NCBI GenBank assembly: GCA_028023455.1
Contig: JAQFVV010012510.1
Span: 2,091,420 to 2,155,419 of the forward strand
Source of the DNA: Epiperipatus broadwayi
Taxonomy: Eukaryota > Onychophora > Udeonychophora > Euonychophora > Peripatidae
DNA: 64,000 nucleotides
Reading direction: 5' to 3'
Shown here one piece after another: positions 10,308-20,939 of this stretch. Position numbers and translations under genes: made by a program. The notes under the pieces are model-generated. The model had not been told where the DNA came from. It saw nothing but the letters and a program-made list of their open reading frames with translations, and ran no database searches. Numbering within the stretch: the first letter of the stretch is position 1; every line of letters begins with the position of its first letter.

Positions 10308-12244
10308 GTTAGGCTTGAGGCATAAAAGTCCATTAGCTGGTTTATAGTTTTTTTTTTTTTTAAATTTGAAAGTTTAACTTAACACTTTCTTTTATCTTAG
10401 TAAGACAAAGGCCCAAATCCGAACTATAATTCTTGGAAATTATCTTACGTCATAGATACCTTGTGTCAGACCCAAGTACACAGTTTTAAAAATAAATTTG
10501 AAAGAGACCATATCAAGCTGCAATATTTCCTGAATAAATTGTTTACTGGCATCTTCTTTAAAATAATAAACCTAAATCTTAAAAGTATAATTTGATGTTT
10601 TGTGGTATTGCAGTAATGAAGAGGAAGAACCAAATTTAGCCTGAGCGGACGACCATCCATCCGATCGAGAGTTGGTAATTTTTTTTAAATTCTTAAAATA
10701 TTAGTAAAAAATTACTTAAATAAATGCTATTGCAATGTTTGATTATGACTATATATATAAATTAGCGTTTTTGGTTTATTTTAAAGTATTTTTTAATTTT
10801 CATCTCTTTTTCTTTTCCCGCTCTTTTTTCCATAGTATAACCTTTGACTATTCAATGTGACGTTACAACTCAATGTTTGATTTATAGCATTATAGTTTTT
10901 AAATATTGTTTTTTAAAATTATAATACTGATTTAGTATATAGCGTTGATAGACCGGACTGATATTTTTAAAATAGCATTTATTATTTTTCTAATGATCGC
11001 TATATTTTAACGGATTTTTGTAAATATCATTTACGATTTTTTTTTTAAAAAATGCCTTAACATAGGGTTAATCTTTTGAGATTTACGATTGCAATATTTA
11101 ATTATCATGACTATATATATTAGCGTTTTTGGTTCAATTTAAAGTATTTTTTAATTTTCATCTCTTTTTCTTTTCCCGCTCTTTTTTCCCATAGTATAAC
11201 CTTTGGCTATTCAATGTGACGTTACAACTCAATGTTTGATTTTTAGCATTATAGTTTTTAAATATTGTTTTTTAAAATTATAATACTGATTTAGTATATA
11301 GCGTTGATAGTCCGGACTGATATTTTTAAAATAGCATTTATTATTTTTCTAATGATCGCTATATTTTAACGGATTTTTGTAAATATCATTTACGATTTTT
11401 TTTAAAAAAAGTGCCTTAACATAGGGTTAATCTTTTGAGATTTACTATTGCAATATTTGATTATCATGACTATATATATTAGCGGTTTTGGTTTATTTTC
11501 CATAGTATAACCTTTGGCTATTCAATGTGACGTTACAACTCAATGTTTGATTTATAGCATTATACTTTTTAAATATTGTTTTTTAAAATTATAATACTAA
11601 TTTAGTATATAGCGTTGATAGACCGGACTGATATTTTTAAAATAGCATTTATTATTTTTCTAATGATGGCTATATTTTAACGGGTTTTTGTAAATATCAT
11701 TTACGATTTTTTTTAAAAAAGTGCCTTAACATAGGGTTAATCTTTTGACATTTACTATTGCAATATTTGATTATCATGACTATATATATTAGCGGTTTTG
11801 GTTTATTTTAAAGTAATGTTTGATTATGACTATATATATAAATTAGCGTTTTTGGTTTATTTTAAAGTAAGGTTTGATTTATAGCATTATATTATTTTTC
11901 TAGTGATCGCTATATTTTAACGGATTTTTGTAAATATTGCAATGTTTGATTATGACTATATATATAAATTAGCGTTTTTGGTTTATTTTAAAGCATTTTT
12001 TAATTTTCACCTCTTTTCCTTTTCCCGCACTTTTTTTTTTGATAGTATCACCTTAGGCTATTTAATGTGACGTTTCCTGCAATTTTTTTAAGTGTAGTCC
12101 CTTCCCAACACCCTTTTTAATTATAGTGCCTCAGGCGATTTACTTTTTTAAAAAAATGAGTGTTTCTAGTCGATGACATTTATCGCTTGCATGTGCCAGC
12201 AGTGTTTTTGGCTGTTTTCAAATTCAAAATGGCCGCCGAGCGCG
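10308..12244 (-). repeat. Right arm of the 4.16-kb foldback
   Basis: It is the reverse complement of the left arm but about 350 bp longer. It has three long subunits (around 10,760-11,110, 11,120-11,470 and 11,480-11,790) where the left has two, followed by short partial units near 11,815, 11,870 and 11,945. The copy-number difference suggests unequal exchange or slippage among subunits. Confidence 0.8.
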
Positions 12245-12393
12245 TATCTTGATATTTTGGATAAGTTTTATATTTACTAGAATTTATTTATTAATGTTTC
12301 CTATTATATCATTTCGATGTATGCAATTTCATAATATAATGTTTATATACTTTATATCTTAAAAATCCTCATATATATATATATATATATATA

Positions 12394-12768
12394 TCATTAA
12401 AAACCAGCCAACACTAAGACAACCCAATGTTAATAAAAATCAACAATTTCTAACTATTGTCAAGGCAACCTTTATTACTACTAGATTATTATAAATTTTT
12501 TTACTTAGATGTAATAAAATGTGATACATTATAGATTGTCTTGATAAATCTACCCACATCTAATAGGCTTTCCAAAATTTAACCAAATTATATAACTAAA
12601 GAGGATTTGAAGCTTCACTATAGAAAATTCACTATACACTGTAAAATGCAAGATATTAAAAAAATTAATTTAACTTTATTGTTAAAAGAAGTTGTCTTGA
12701 CAATAGCTTGAAATTGTTGATTATTATTGATATTGGGATTGGCTAAGTGTTGACTGGTTTTTAATGAT
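12394..12768. mobile_element. 375-bp element with ~75-bp terminal inverted repeats
   Basis: TCATTAAAAACCAGCCAACAC at the left matches, inverted, GTGTTGACTGGTTTTTAATGA at the right. The match continues through AATCAACAATTTC and CTATTGTCAAG. The interior is the repeat also found at 4324-4560. It is MITE-like. An AT run abuts the left end, so no target duplication can be assigned. Confidence 0.8.
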
Positions 12769-12799
12769 TACTTTCAAACCCATTTAACCTTATTTAACT

Positions 12800-12933
12800 T
12801 ATTGTTTATATATATATGTGTGTGTAATGTGATACATGCGATTACATCACTTTCAAATAAAAAGAAAAAATATTGATAAATAAAATCATCTTCATATAAA
12901 AATATAAAATTAATAAATGAAATTTTATTTAAA

Positions 12934-12975
<42 letters not shown>

Positions 12976-12995
12976 TATATATATAGTATATGCAC

Positions 12996-13033
<38 letters not shown>

Positions 13034-13038
13034 GTGCA
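12800..13038. repeat. TA microsatellites and a TA-cored hairpin
   Basis: TA/TG runs at 12,809-12,826 and a long TA run at 12,940-12,985. Then comes TGCACACTTT, a TA run and AAAGTGTGCA (12,991-13,038), which form a perfect hairpin. Confidence 0.9.
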
Positions 13039-13272
13039 GATAGTAAACTAATTAAATAATTACTTAAAATAAGTCAAAGTTAATTTAAAGATAAAAGATT
13101 ATTTGAAAGAATATAAAAGAAAATAACAAAAGTTGTTAATTTATTTTCCACTAAAAGTTATTTTTAATCTTAATAGAATGGAAATGATTTTCTATTAAAA
13201 TGTAATGATCGTAAGTCAGACAGATCAATTAAAAAATTGCAAGTAATAAAATTTGGTATTCCTGCTTTAAAG

Positions 13273-13399
13273 TGAACTGGCCAATAATGATGTGATTGAA
13301 CACACAGTCTGCAGAGAAAAATCATCACCAATAAGAACAGCACCAAGCCAGGCAAGTTCGATCTTCGAATTCGATGATAAGCAATTTGAAGTGAAATAA
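13273..13399 (+). CDS. Unrecognised candidate terminal exon (weak)
   Basis: A 42-codon open stretch follows an acceptor-like TTCCTGCTTTAAAG and ends at TAA 13,397-13,399. The peptide (ending SSIFEFDDKQFEVK) is compositionally protein-like, and the base composition is richer in G+C than its surroundings. The length is far too short to exclude chance, and the pyrimidine tract is poor. No family is recognised and no neighbouring exon was found with confidence. Confidence 0.2.
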
Positions 13400-13699
13400 A
13401 TAGAAAAAAGAAAACTTTTGCTCATTTTTGCTCTTACTGGTTACTTGTTTTAATTGAAAATATGGTCATGCAAAAAATTTTGTTTCCCATATTTGCACCA
13501 ACTGAGGTGGCCTCCGGAGTGATGTTTCCTGGAAAATGGTGAGCAACAGACTAAGCAGTGTAATACAGGAAGGACCACAATGATGGACTCCAATAAACTG
13601 ATGCCATGGAAATTATGAATTTTTTTCTTTAAAAATGAGATTTGAATTATTAAGCTTAAATACAAAGTTTTCAAGTATTAATTCTAAATGTCACTTAAC

Positions 13700-14790
13700 T
13701 CCTAAAAGAAATATTTTGTTTGACTAAGTAACTTCTAAATTACTCATTAATATTTTTATGTATAATAAGTTTGCTAATATCATTTCCATTCTTGTTAAAT
13801 TAAATTAAATTAATAAATTTAACTATAGAGATAAATGGCTGTACAGATTCATTCAAGATTACGGCTGCATAGATTTATTTAAGATTATGTTAATTAAGTA
13901 GGTTAATTTTGGGCTAATTGTTTTGTAGTTGAATCATTGCAGATGGAGGGATATATGGGTGTTTTATGTCAATGTGATCTGGGGAGGTGCATTGGATTCT
14001 CAATCCCTTGCACCACATTAGTATACAGGGAGTATCACACAACTGAATGCATGTTCCAAAAATGCTAGCTATCATGTTTCCAATGGTCGTAGACTTATTT
14101 CCTATGCCGTTGAGTCCTTAACTCTGGTTGGGACAGTAAGCTGGCAAAGACCACTATCCTCCCATTATATAGCATTTCTGTTCAGATGATTACCTCTCCA
14201 GGCAGATGCACAATTTTGCCCTGAATGAGGATCATTGTTTCTCTCATGATATATTGCTACATATGGAAATTCCCATCAGCATGATTATTTATGCTAACAT
14301 TCTGTTAATAAATCATGATTTTAAAAATCAACCACATCAAAAATAAATAGAAATAATTTAAAAATGGTAATCATGATAGTTTTATTTTAAAAAGTTACAG
14401 CAACTATAATATTAATACTATATTGTAACGGTCAGGTTTGTACATTTGCTCAACAGACTGAGAGTCCGAGCCAGAGAACCAAAAGCTGACCAAGTCGGGA
14501 TAGTAATACCCTACATCTGATCATACCTTACCTCTCTCACTTGTGCTTCCAAGTCAACCCATCATGAATGACATGCCTGAGGTTACACTCGATATCTCTT
14601 TGATCACGTTCCAGCAATAGCAAAGCAGTAAAACATGAGACATTTCCCCCTATTACATATTCTATTATATAACTTAACTAGTGATTCATAAGATAATGAG
14701 CAAGTAATGAGACTGAGACAAATTTATATTTCATAAATTTAATATAATATTTAATGAATACTAAAGCATAGTAAATTGTGTATAGCTGGC
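13700..14790. other. Non-coding stretch with a moderately GC-rich block
   Basis: 13,920-14,280 and 14,425-14,650 are noticeably richer in G+C than the flanks (for example GTAACGGTCAGGTTTGTAC and GAGTCCGAGCCAGAG). They look like remnants of an old repeat or transposon. I could not translate a recognisable domain or find the second copy that would define an LTR. Confidence 0.4.
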
Positions 14791-14800
14791 TCACACGCAG

Positions 14801-15370
14801 GTGAGTGGATTTTCAGGGTTATAAAATAATATCACAAAGCAATGAGTGGATTCTCAAGGTTATAAAATAATATTACAAAGCAATGAGTGGATTCTCCGGG
14901 TTATAAACAATATTACAAAGCAATGAGTGGATTCTCAGGGTTATAAAATAATATTACAAAGCAATGAGTGGATTCTCCGGGTTATAAACAATATTACAAA
15001 GCAATGAGTGGATTCTCAAGGTTATAAAATAATATTACAAAGCAATGAGTGGATTCTCCGGGTTATAAACAATATTACAAAGCATTGAATAGATTCTCAG
15101 GGTTATAAAATAATATTACAAAGCAATGAGTGGATTCTCAAGGTTATAAAATAATATTACAAAGCAATGAGTGGATTCTCAGGGTTATAAAATAATATTA
15201 CAAAGCAATGAGTGGATTCTCAAGGTTATAAAATAATATTACAAAGCAATGAGTGGATTCTCCGGGTTATAAACAATATTACAAAGCAATGAGTGGATTC
15301 TCAGGGTTATAAAATAATATTACAAAGCAATGAGTGGATTCTCAGGGTTATAAAATAATATCACAAAGCA
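14801..15370. repeat. 41-bp minisatellite, 14 units
   Basis: Fourteen head-to-tail units of 39-41 bp carry AATGAGTGGATTCTC followed by GGTTATAAAATAATATTACAAAGC. Three variant types interleave: CAAGG (41 bp), CAGGG (41 bp) and CCGGG with a 2-base deletion (39 bp). The first and last units carry ATATCACAAAGC, where inner units have ATATTAC. Unit 8 is the most diverged (CATTGAATAGATTC). Confidence 0.95.
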
Positions 15371-15559
15371 TATGACTTTTTAATAAGCTTATGTCATCTT
15401 TCATGTTCTAATTCATGCCATGTTTTATATATTGGAAATAGGTTATAGTTAGCTAGAGTGATCGATTATTGATAAATGATAGAGATTATATTATTAAGTT
15501 TAAGATTATATTATAATTACTAAGTTTAAGATTATATTATAAATATATTTAAAATCATA

Positions 15560-16080
15560 TTATAGAGACATTTGCGTGATATATAATTGTTATACAGATA
15601 AACGCATTAACTCAGATTCTAGATCGGATCAAAACCGAAGTTACTTTCTAGGGAAGCTGAACTGAAGTGTGGCAGTTGAACGTCAGATTCTAGTGCATTA
15701 GAAACTATAGTATCAGATAAGTGCGCCTCGAATGCATTCTTAATGGAGGTTTATTACCTAGTAAACGGTTCCCCTAACCGATCTGCTTGCTATAATGGAA
15801 GAGGCCTTTTTATTAAAATGAATAGAAGAGTGGCTTACGAGCCCTTTGGAAACACTTTGGTTCCATTAAATATGAATAACTGTCACATTTACCTAAACTT
15901 TCGAGGCGTGACTTGATGAAATACGAAGAAATGTCACAGTTGCTTAAACTTTCGAGGCATGACTTGACGTGGAACAATCTTGAGGTGGGCCATTATAGAC
16001 ATAGCAAGTAGATATGCATATTTATGCAAATTAGCAATACATTCGCAACTCTAAATTAATATTTTATAAATTAATTACGC
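15560..16080. other. Moderately GC-rich block with a ~53-bp direct duplication
   Basis: TGTCACATTTACCTAAACTTTCGAGGCGTGACTTG recurs as TGTCACAGTTGCTTAAACTTTCGAGGCATGACTTG about 53 bases later (15,882-15,970). The composition differs from the surroundings, suggesting an old inserted element, but no domain is recognisable. Confidence 0.5.
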
Positions 16081-16289
16081 CAAAATCTTAGCTTCTTCAG
16101 TGCTACTACCACCGGTCAGTTCATAAATGAGCTTATTAAATTATATGATAAAGGCGATAATGAGAATCTGATTTAAGGTTTTCTGCATAGCTACTTATTC
16201 TCTAATTAAACGAAGTTATAGCAAACTTAAGATTTTTTAGAACTGGGAACATTAATTATATGTAGTATAACCTACATCTAATATCAAAC

Positions 16290-16815
16290 TGATTTTTAAA
16301 TAATCTAAAATATGGGTTATAAAATAGCTCATGCAAAATATTGATTTTTAAATAAATTACTCATCTTAAATAGCTCGGTCAAAATAGACCTTACTAATAA
16401 TGCAAAATGTGTTTAAATAACGAGTGCAAACCTACATTTTAAATAGCTTGCGTAAAATATTCTTTTTAAATAACTCGCAAAATACATATTTTAAATCACT
16501 TACGCAAATATAATTCTTAAATAACCTGGGCAAAATCTGCGTTTTAAATAACATACGCAATATATACGTTTTAACTAACTTTAGCAAACATTTTCATTTT
16601 AGATAACTTGAGAAAAAGATGCGTTTTAAATAATATACGCAAAATATACATTTTAAATAACTTTAGCAAACATTTTCATTTTAAATAACTTGAGAAAAAG
16701 ATGTGTTTTAAATAATATACGCTAAATATACATTTTAAATAACTTTAGCAAAAGATTTTCATTTTAAATAACTTTAGCAAAGATGTGTTTTAAATAACTT
16801 GTTCGGGCATTATAA
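16290..16815. repeat. Degenerate satellite with TTTTAAATAAC units
   Basis: TTTTAAATAAC or a close variant recurs roughly every 28-35 bp, followed by TTAGCAAA, ACGCAAAATATA or TTGAGAAAAAGATG. Part shows a higher-order repeat of roughly 105 bp (TTTAGCAAACATTTTCATTTT then TTGAGAAAAAGATG near 16,580 and 16,670). Divergence rises towards the left edge. Confidence 0.8.
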
Positions 16816-17251
16816 ATACCGATTCACTCTAGCATAAATAATAGTTTTATTTCAGAAAGGAGTTTTAGCTATATTCTTTATATCGCAATAATCTGATATA
16901 ATAAAAGTGATTACTCACTCCCCTCCCCCCGATAATTTATTAACACACAAGACTCAATTCTGATAAAACACAGCATAAATCAATAAACATGAACTTAAAA
17001 CTAAAGATAGATGGCATAAGAATAAATTGCATAAAATGATCAATAAGATGATAATTTAGAAATAAGAATTTGTTGTATGGTTTTATAGAAACTAGATGTT
17101 TAGGATTATTTAAAATTATTAATGATCAAGCAAGAATTTTGAGAGTGCTCTAAGATTTAAATAAATTTAAGATAAACATTTTAGTTGAACATTTAGAAAA
17201 TATAATTAATTACGGGATTTATTTGTTAGCTAGCTTTCATTATGTTTAGTT

Positions 17252-17580
17252 ATGAAATTTAATATTTGGCAGAAAGGATTTACCGGTAAAGTCTTTAAGG
17301 CATTGTTCAATATGCTTCTCTCTCTATTCAGTCAGGCTGGGCTTCTCTTTGGTTTTAGTCTGGATGCAGCTTTGCAAATTTATTTCTGTGGCAGCTTTCC
17401 CCATTTCTCTGGTCAGGAACTCTCTGGTCTCTCAGGTACAGCTTCTTTCTTACTGTGCTGGGCATGGTTGAGGTTTTTTCTCATCGGTAGCCACTCGTGG
17501 AAGAGCAAACGGCTGTCACTTTGTCTCTAGCCCATAGTCATCTTTGGAGCAGCTTGCATGGTTGCTTTTTAAGATTCAGC
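17252..17580. other. GC-richer island with a 92-codon open frame, not recognised
   Basis: The plus-strand open frame at 17,252-17,530 begins MKFNIWQKGFTG. Its later part is Leu/Ser/Phe-rich and does not resemble a known fold. The minus strand carries short charged segments (for example EWLPMRKNLNHAQHSKKE) broken by stops, which look more like an eroded protein. A decayed transposon gag-like region is possible but not supported by any motif. Confidence 0.3.
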
Positions 17581-18483
17581 TTTCTTAAATAGCAGGAACA
17601 GTTTTCTTATTTAACTTTCAGCTCTGGTCTTTGGAAATAATTTCGGCAGCAATAACACAATTTTCACAGCAACAGGAAAAATTAAGACGGATGATGATGG
17701 ATGGATGGAAGAGGACCTTGATGGCTATTTAGGCCTTTTTTCATACTATATTTTTGACAGTAGTTACCTCCTACTTTTAATCATGCCACACCACCTGATG
17801 ACTAGTTCGAACTAGCCTTTAACCAAATATCCAGTAAGTAAAATATTTAGTATAGCTAAATCTGGACTTGGAAAGGCTCTATTGTTTTAATTGAGATCAT
17901 AGTTAAAAGATATATTTTCAAGAGAATGGTCACAGCAATTAGTATAGATTTATGCCTGACTCAATATTATAATTGGTTTTGGTTATAATTTTTAACTAGG
18001 TCAAATTTTGGCTAAAGATTTATTTTTAGAACGAAGTGTTAAAACTGATAAAACTTTCTGCTTGTGTAATTTTAAACAAAAAAAGAATTGAAAATTATCT
18101 GACTTGAAAATTATTCAAACTGAATACTGACTTAAAAAAATAATTATTTAGAAGGAATATTGAAAAATAAGTAATATTATAAATTTAAACTTATTATGCT
18201 GCTATATAGATAAATTTTAATTACACAGTTATGTTTATTTCAGCTTTAACAAATCTAACTGAATATGCTCGTATATAAATATTTGAGACTGTAATTTTAT
18301 ATTTATAATTAATAGAATGATTATATACACACATACCCTGCTATATTATAAGAACAAAGTTTTTAAAAATTTAAGAAATACATGCCACCTGTGAGTGCAA
18401 CGAAATATACTATTATCAAAGATAATAGTTGAAACAGATTTAACTGTTTCAATATATTATATTTATAAACAGTTTAGTGCTTT

Positions 18484-19306
18484 TTAAACCATTAAGCATC
18501 ACATGGTCACCATCTCTTATACTAGCACATAATTGTTTTTAAACAAAGCAAAACTCTCCATACAGTAGTGCCACCCTTTGCCAACCAGAGTAATCAATGG
18601 ATGCCAGAAGGCTTGTGCATAAAATCCCTATCTAATGTCTACTCATCCAATATCCCCAGACTAGTTTCAGGCTTGTGTGCAGTGCTCTCAGATACAAAGC
18701 TACTCACTGATGAAGGCCACAAACCAGAAACTAATCTGGGGATATTGGATGAGTAGGCATTAGATAGGAATTTTATGCATAAGCCTTCTGGCATCCATTG
18801 ATTACTCTGGTTGGCACAGGGTGGCACTACTGTATGGAGAGTTTTGCCTTGTTTAAAAACAATTATGTGCTAGTATAAGAGATGGTGATCATGTGATGCT
18901 TAATGGTTTAACACCAATCCTTCCAAATAGGATAGTGGTGGCTATGGTTGTTAAACAGCCACAAACACCAAAATGTATGAGTGCTGAACTGAGTTTAGAC
19001 CCATATGACTATATAAGCTATTGAGCTTAGATTGAAAATATTATTGTGTTTTCAATTTCATTCTCATAGTTATGTAGTTAAGTAGAGATAAAAGGTGGTT
19101 GTTGGAGAGTTGCATTAGATCCTAAAATCTAGGTGCAGAGCTCTCAGATCCAAAGCTCCTCACTGATGAAGGCTACAAGCCAGAAACTAGTCTGGGGATA
19201 TTGGATGAGTAGGCATTAGATAGGGATTTTATGCATAAGCCTTCTGGCATCCATTGCTTACTCTGGTTGGCACAGGGTGGCACTACTGTATGGAGAGTTT
19301 TGCCTT
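18484..19306 (+). mobile_element. Family A element, fullest copy, 12-bp TSD
   Basis: It begins TTAAACCATTAAGCATCAC. A complete palindrome spans 18,486-18,911: CACCATCTCTTATACTAGCAC, GGCAAAACTCTCC and the arm, then the same in reverse. The unique interior follows (CAATCCTTCCAAATAGG, GACCCATATGACTATATAAG, CTAGGTGCAGAGCTCTCAG). A third arm, in the same sense as the second, ends GAGTTTTGCCTT. GTTTAGTGCTTT flanks the whole composite (18,472-18,483 and 19,307-19,318), so all three arms arrived in one insertion. Confidence 0.9.
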
Positions 19307-19319
19307 GTTTAGTGCTTTC

Positions 19320-20860
19320 ATGATATTCTTAGTAAAATATTTGTTCATTAATTAATTTATTTTTTATACTTTTAAATATTTTTTTTATCATTGGATATTG
19401 TGCTAACAAGTTTTTTTCCACCTAGGAACCCCATTGTAAATATTGCTTTTTATGAGAGACTTGATTTTTTTAAAGTTTTACAAAATACCAATTGTTATCA
19501 ATGTTTGGGGTAAACCTGTATAAGATCAATCAACATCATTAATTAAGCTGGATAAGGCTGTCTACACTAGACAACCAACCGCTTTTCATGGTCATATTGG
19601 GTAAAATACTGTAAAAAGGAAAGAGAAGTATCTTTATGAGAGATTTATGTTATTATATTTCTAAATAATCAATCAAGAGGAAGTTTCTATTGGTAACACA
19701 TAGGCAAGCAACTAGTCCTGAGTAAATGTACATCAAAAGACCTATATCAAATTGCAATCAGTATGAATAAAAGCATGATAACCACTGCAGTATCATCCTG
19801 AAACTAGACTGTCAAGGAAAATAAAAATATTCCACACTCTCAAAGTTAAATAAACATCCAGTAAAAAACTAGTGCTCCTATTATTAACAACCAGTCCATT
19901 TTTTGCTAGCCAATTAGATTCCAGCAATTATGATTGAAGACAGTCAAGAATGTTGGCATTACTTCAATCACCTTCAGAAATATCTGACATAATAGGTGGC
20001 AAATAATTAAGGCAAAAGTCAAACTATAGAATATCAAATAGCTTATTACTATGAAGATCACATAAAGTTGAAACATCAGAAATGAGAGAGCAGAGCTATA
20101 ATTTATGAGCATTGAGAATATCTTCTATATTCAAACTAATACTTAAAATAAAGATATGAACACTATTACAGAGCATAAAGTAACTACTGAATTACAAGCA
20201 CCTTCAATTTTCAAGCATGAACTACTTTTCCAACATCAAGTATCCTTGGTTACTGAGATCTTCAAAAATAATGACGTTCACCAGCTTATCAGAAGATCTT
20301 TGTATATTCAACAAACATACATTGAAAATGCTCTTGAAAGTAAAATGACTAAAATATTATTATAATATTTAATTTTAAATGTAATTAAAGTACATATCTA
20401 TGTAGCCCATTCTCAATTCAGATAACAGTGTAATTAGATAAGCAAGCATTCATCCATGTAATAGGATTTTAGAGACAATTATTATTACTCCAGAAATCGA
20501 TTATGAGTTATTGCCAAAAGTCAAGACATCAATGAACAGGAGGGTCAAAGGTCTATATCACATGGCCTTAATTAGATGAAGAAGTGATATAAAAGTGAGG
20601 AAAAACAAACTTGGGAAGTGGAGAAAGTGTTAAGAATTTCTCTGGAATGTTTGCTTTCTGAAAACTGAAACAGCCTCATATAGCTATAGGACTTATGGAT
20701 CATAAATCTACAAACTATTGATATGTTAAGATATCTAAATCAGAAGCAATCGACCATACTATTTTAAAAACATTAAGCAATAGTTAGAATCCAATTAATT
20801 ATTCATTAGTAGAAGTATTACCTATTTACTGAAAATCTTTTTTTGTGTGTTATTTGCAGA
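19320..20860. other. Non-coding stretch, nothing assigned
   Basis: A plus-strand 69-codon open frame at 20,156-20,365 (beginning MNTITEHKVTTELQ) reads somewhat like protein but has no recognised domain, splice context or homologous neighbour. It may be a relic of a transposon. Confidence 0.4.
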
Positions 20861-20863
20861 AGA

Positions 20864-20935
20864 ACGTTGGTGGCCTAGTGGTTAGGATAGCTGCCTTCCA
20901 AGCAGCTGCACTGGGTTCGCTACCCGGTCAACGCA
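20864..20935 (+). tRNA. tRNA-Gly(TCC)-like gene or pseudogene
   Basis: The sequence folds as a type I tRNA. The acceptor is ACGTTGG with TCAACGC (one A-C mismatch at the first pair and one G-T), and the D arm is GCCTAGTGGTTAGGA. The anticodon arm GCTGC / CTTCCAA / GCAGC places TCC at the anticodon, and the T arm is CTGGG / TTCGCTA / CCCGG. It closely resembles animal tRNA-Gly(UCC). Against an active gene are the acceptor mismatch, a C for A in the B box (GGTTCGCTACC) and no TTTT terminator within about 60 bases downstream. It could be a decayed tRNA gene or a relative of the SINE head in this window. Confidence 0.6.
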
Positions 20936-20939
20936 TTTA

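Larger units (their letters stand above)
8088..12244. mobile_element. 4.16-kb foldback element with very long inverted arms
   Basis: The left arm (8088-9672) and right arm (10,308-12,244) are reverse complements over most of their length, separated by a 635-bp spacer. The outermost ends are CGTGCTCGGCGGCCATTTTG and its complement ending GAGCGCG. TA stands immediately outside both ends (8086-8087 and 12,245-12,246), which would fit a TA target duplication. A GC-richer block shared by both arms contains CTCTCGATCGGATGGATGG (left, about 9307). No long reading frame is present, so it would be non-autonomous. It could be a Foldback-type or giant MITE-like DNA element; the family is not recognised. 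Confidence 0.85.

Noticed and set aside
10466-10660. 64-codon frame (MDGRPLRLNL...) in the foldback right arm, also partly present in the left arm
   Set aside because: The left-arm counterpart is cut by an early stop, the protein is not recognisable, and conservation is explained by the inverted arms.
13444-13527. Plus-strand stretch ending at a donor-like AAATG|GTGAGC, possibly a small exon
   Set aside because: The donor is good, but no acceptor or convincing start lies upstream, and no link to the 13.27 kb candidate could be made.
14425-14460. TGTAAC-starting sequences at 14.43, 27.08 and 42.43 kb considered as LTR starts
   Set aside because: The bases following differ among the three sites, and no paired copy, primer-binding site or polypurine tract could be identified.
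14801-15370. Minisatellite considered as a CRISPR-like array
   Set aside because: Units abut directly without unique spacers, and the context is an animal genome.
17252-17530. 92-codon frame in a GC-richer island
   Set aside because: Composition looks like antisense of an eroded charged protein. Neither strand gives a recognisable domain, so it is listed only as an anonymous island.
18568-18827. Nearly identical 62-codon open frames on both strands (both beginning MPP.ANQSNQWMPEGLCIK)
   Set aside because: They are the two arms of the family A palindrome read on opposite strands. The frame is a by-product of the inverted repeat and is broken in other copies.
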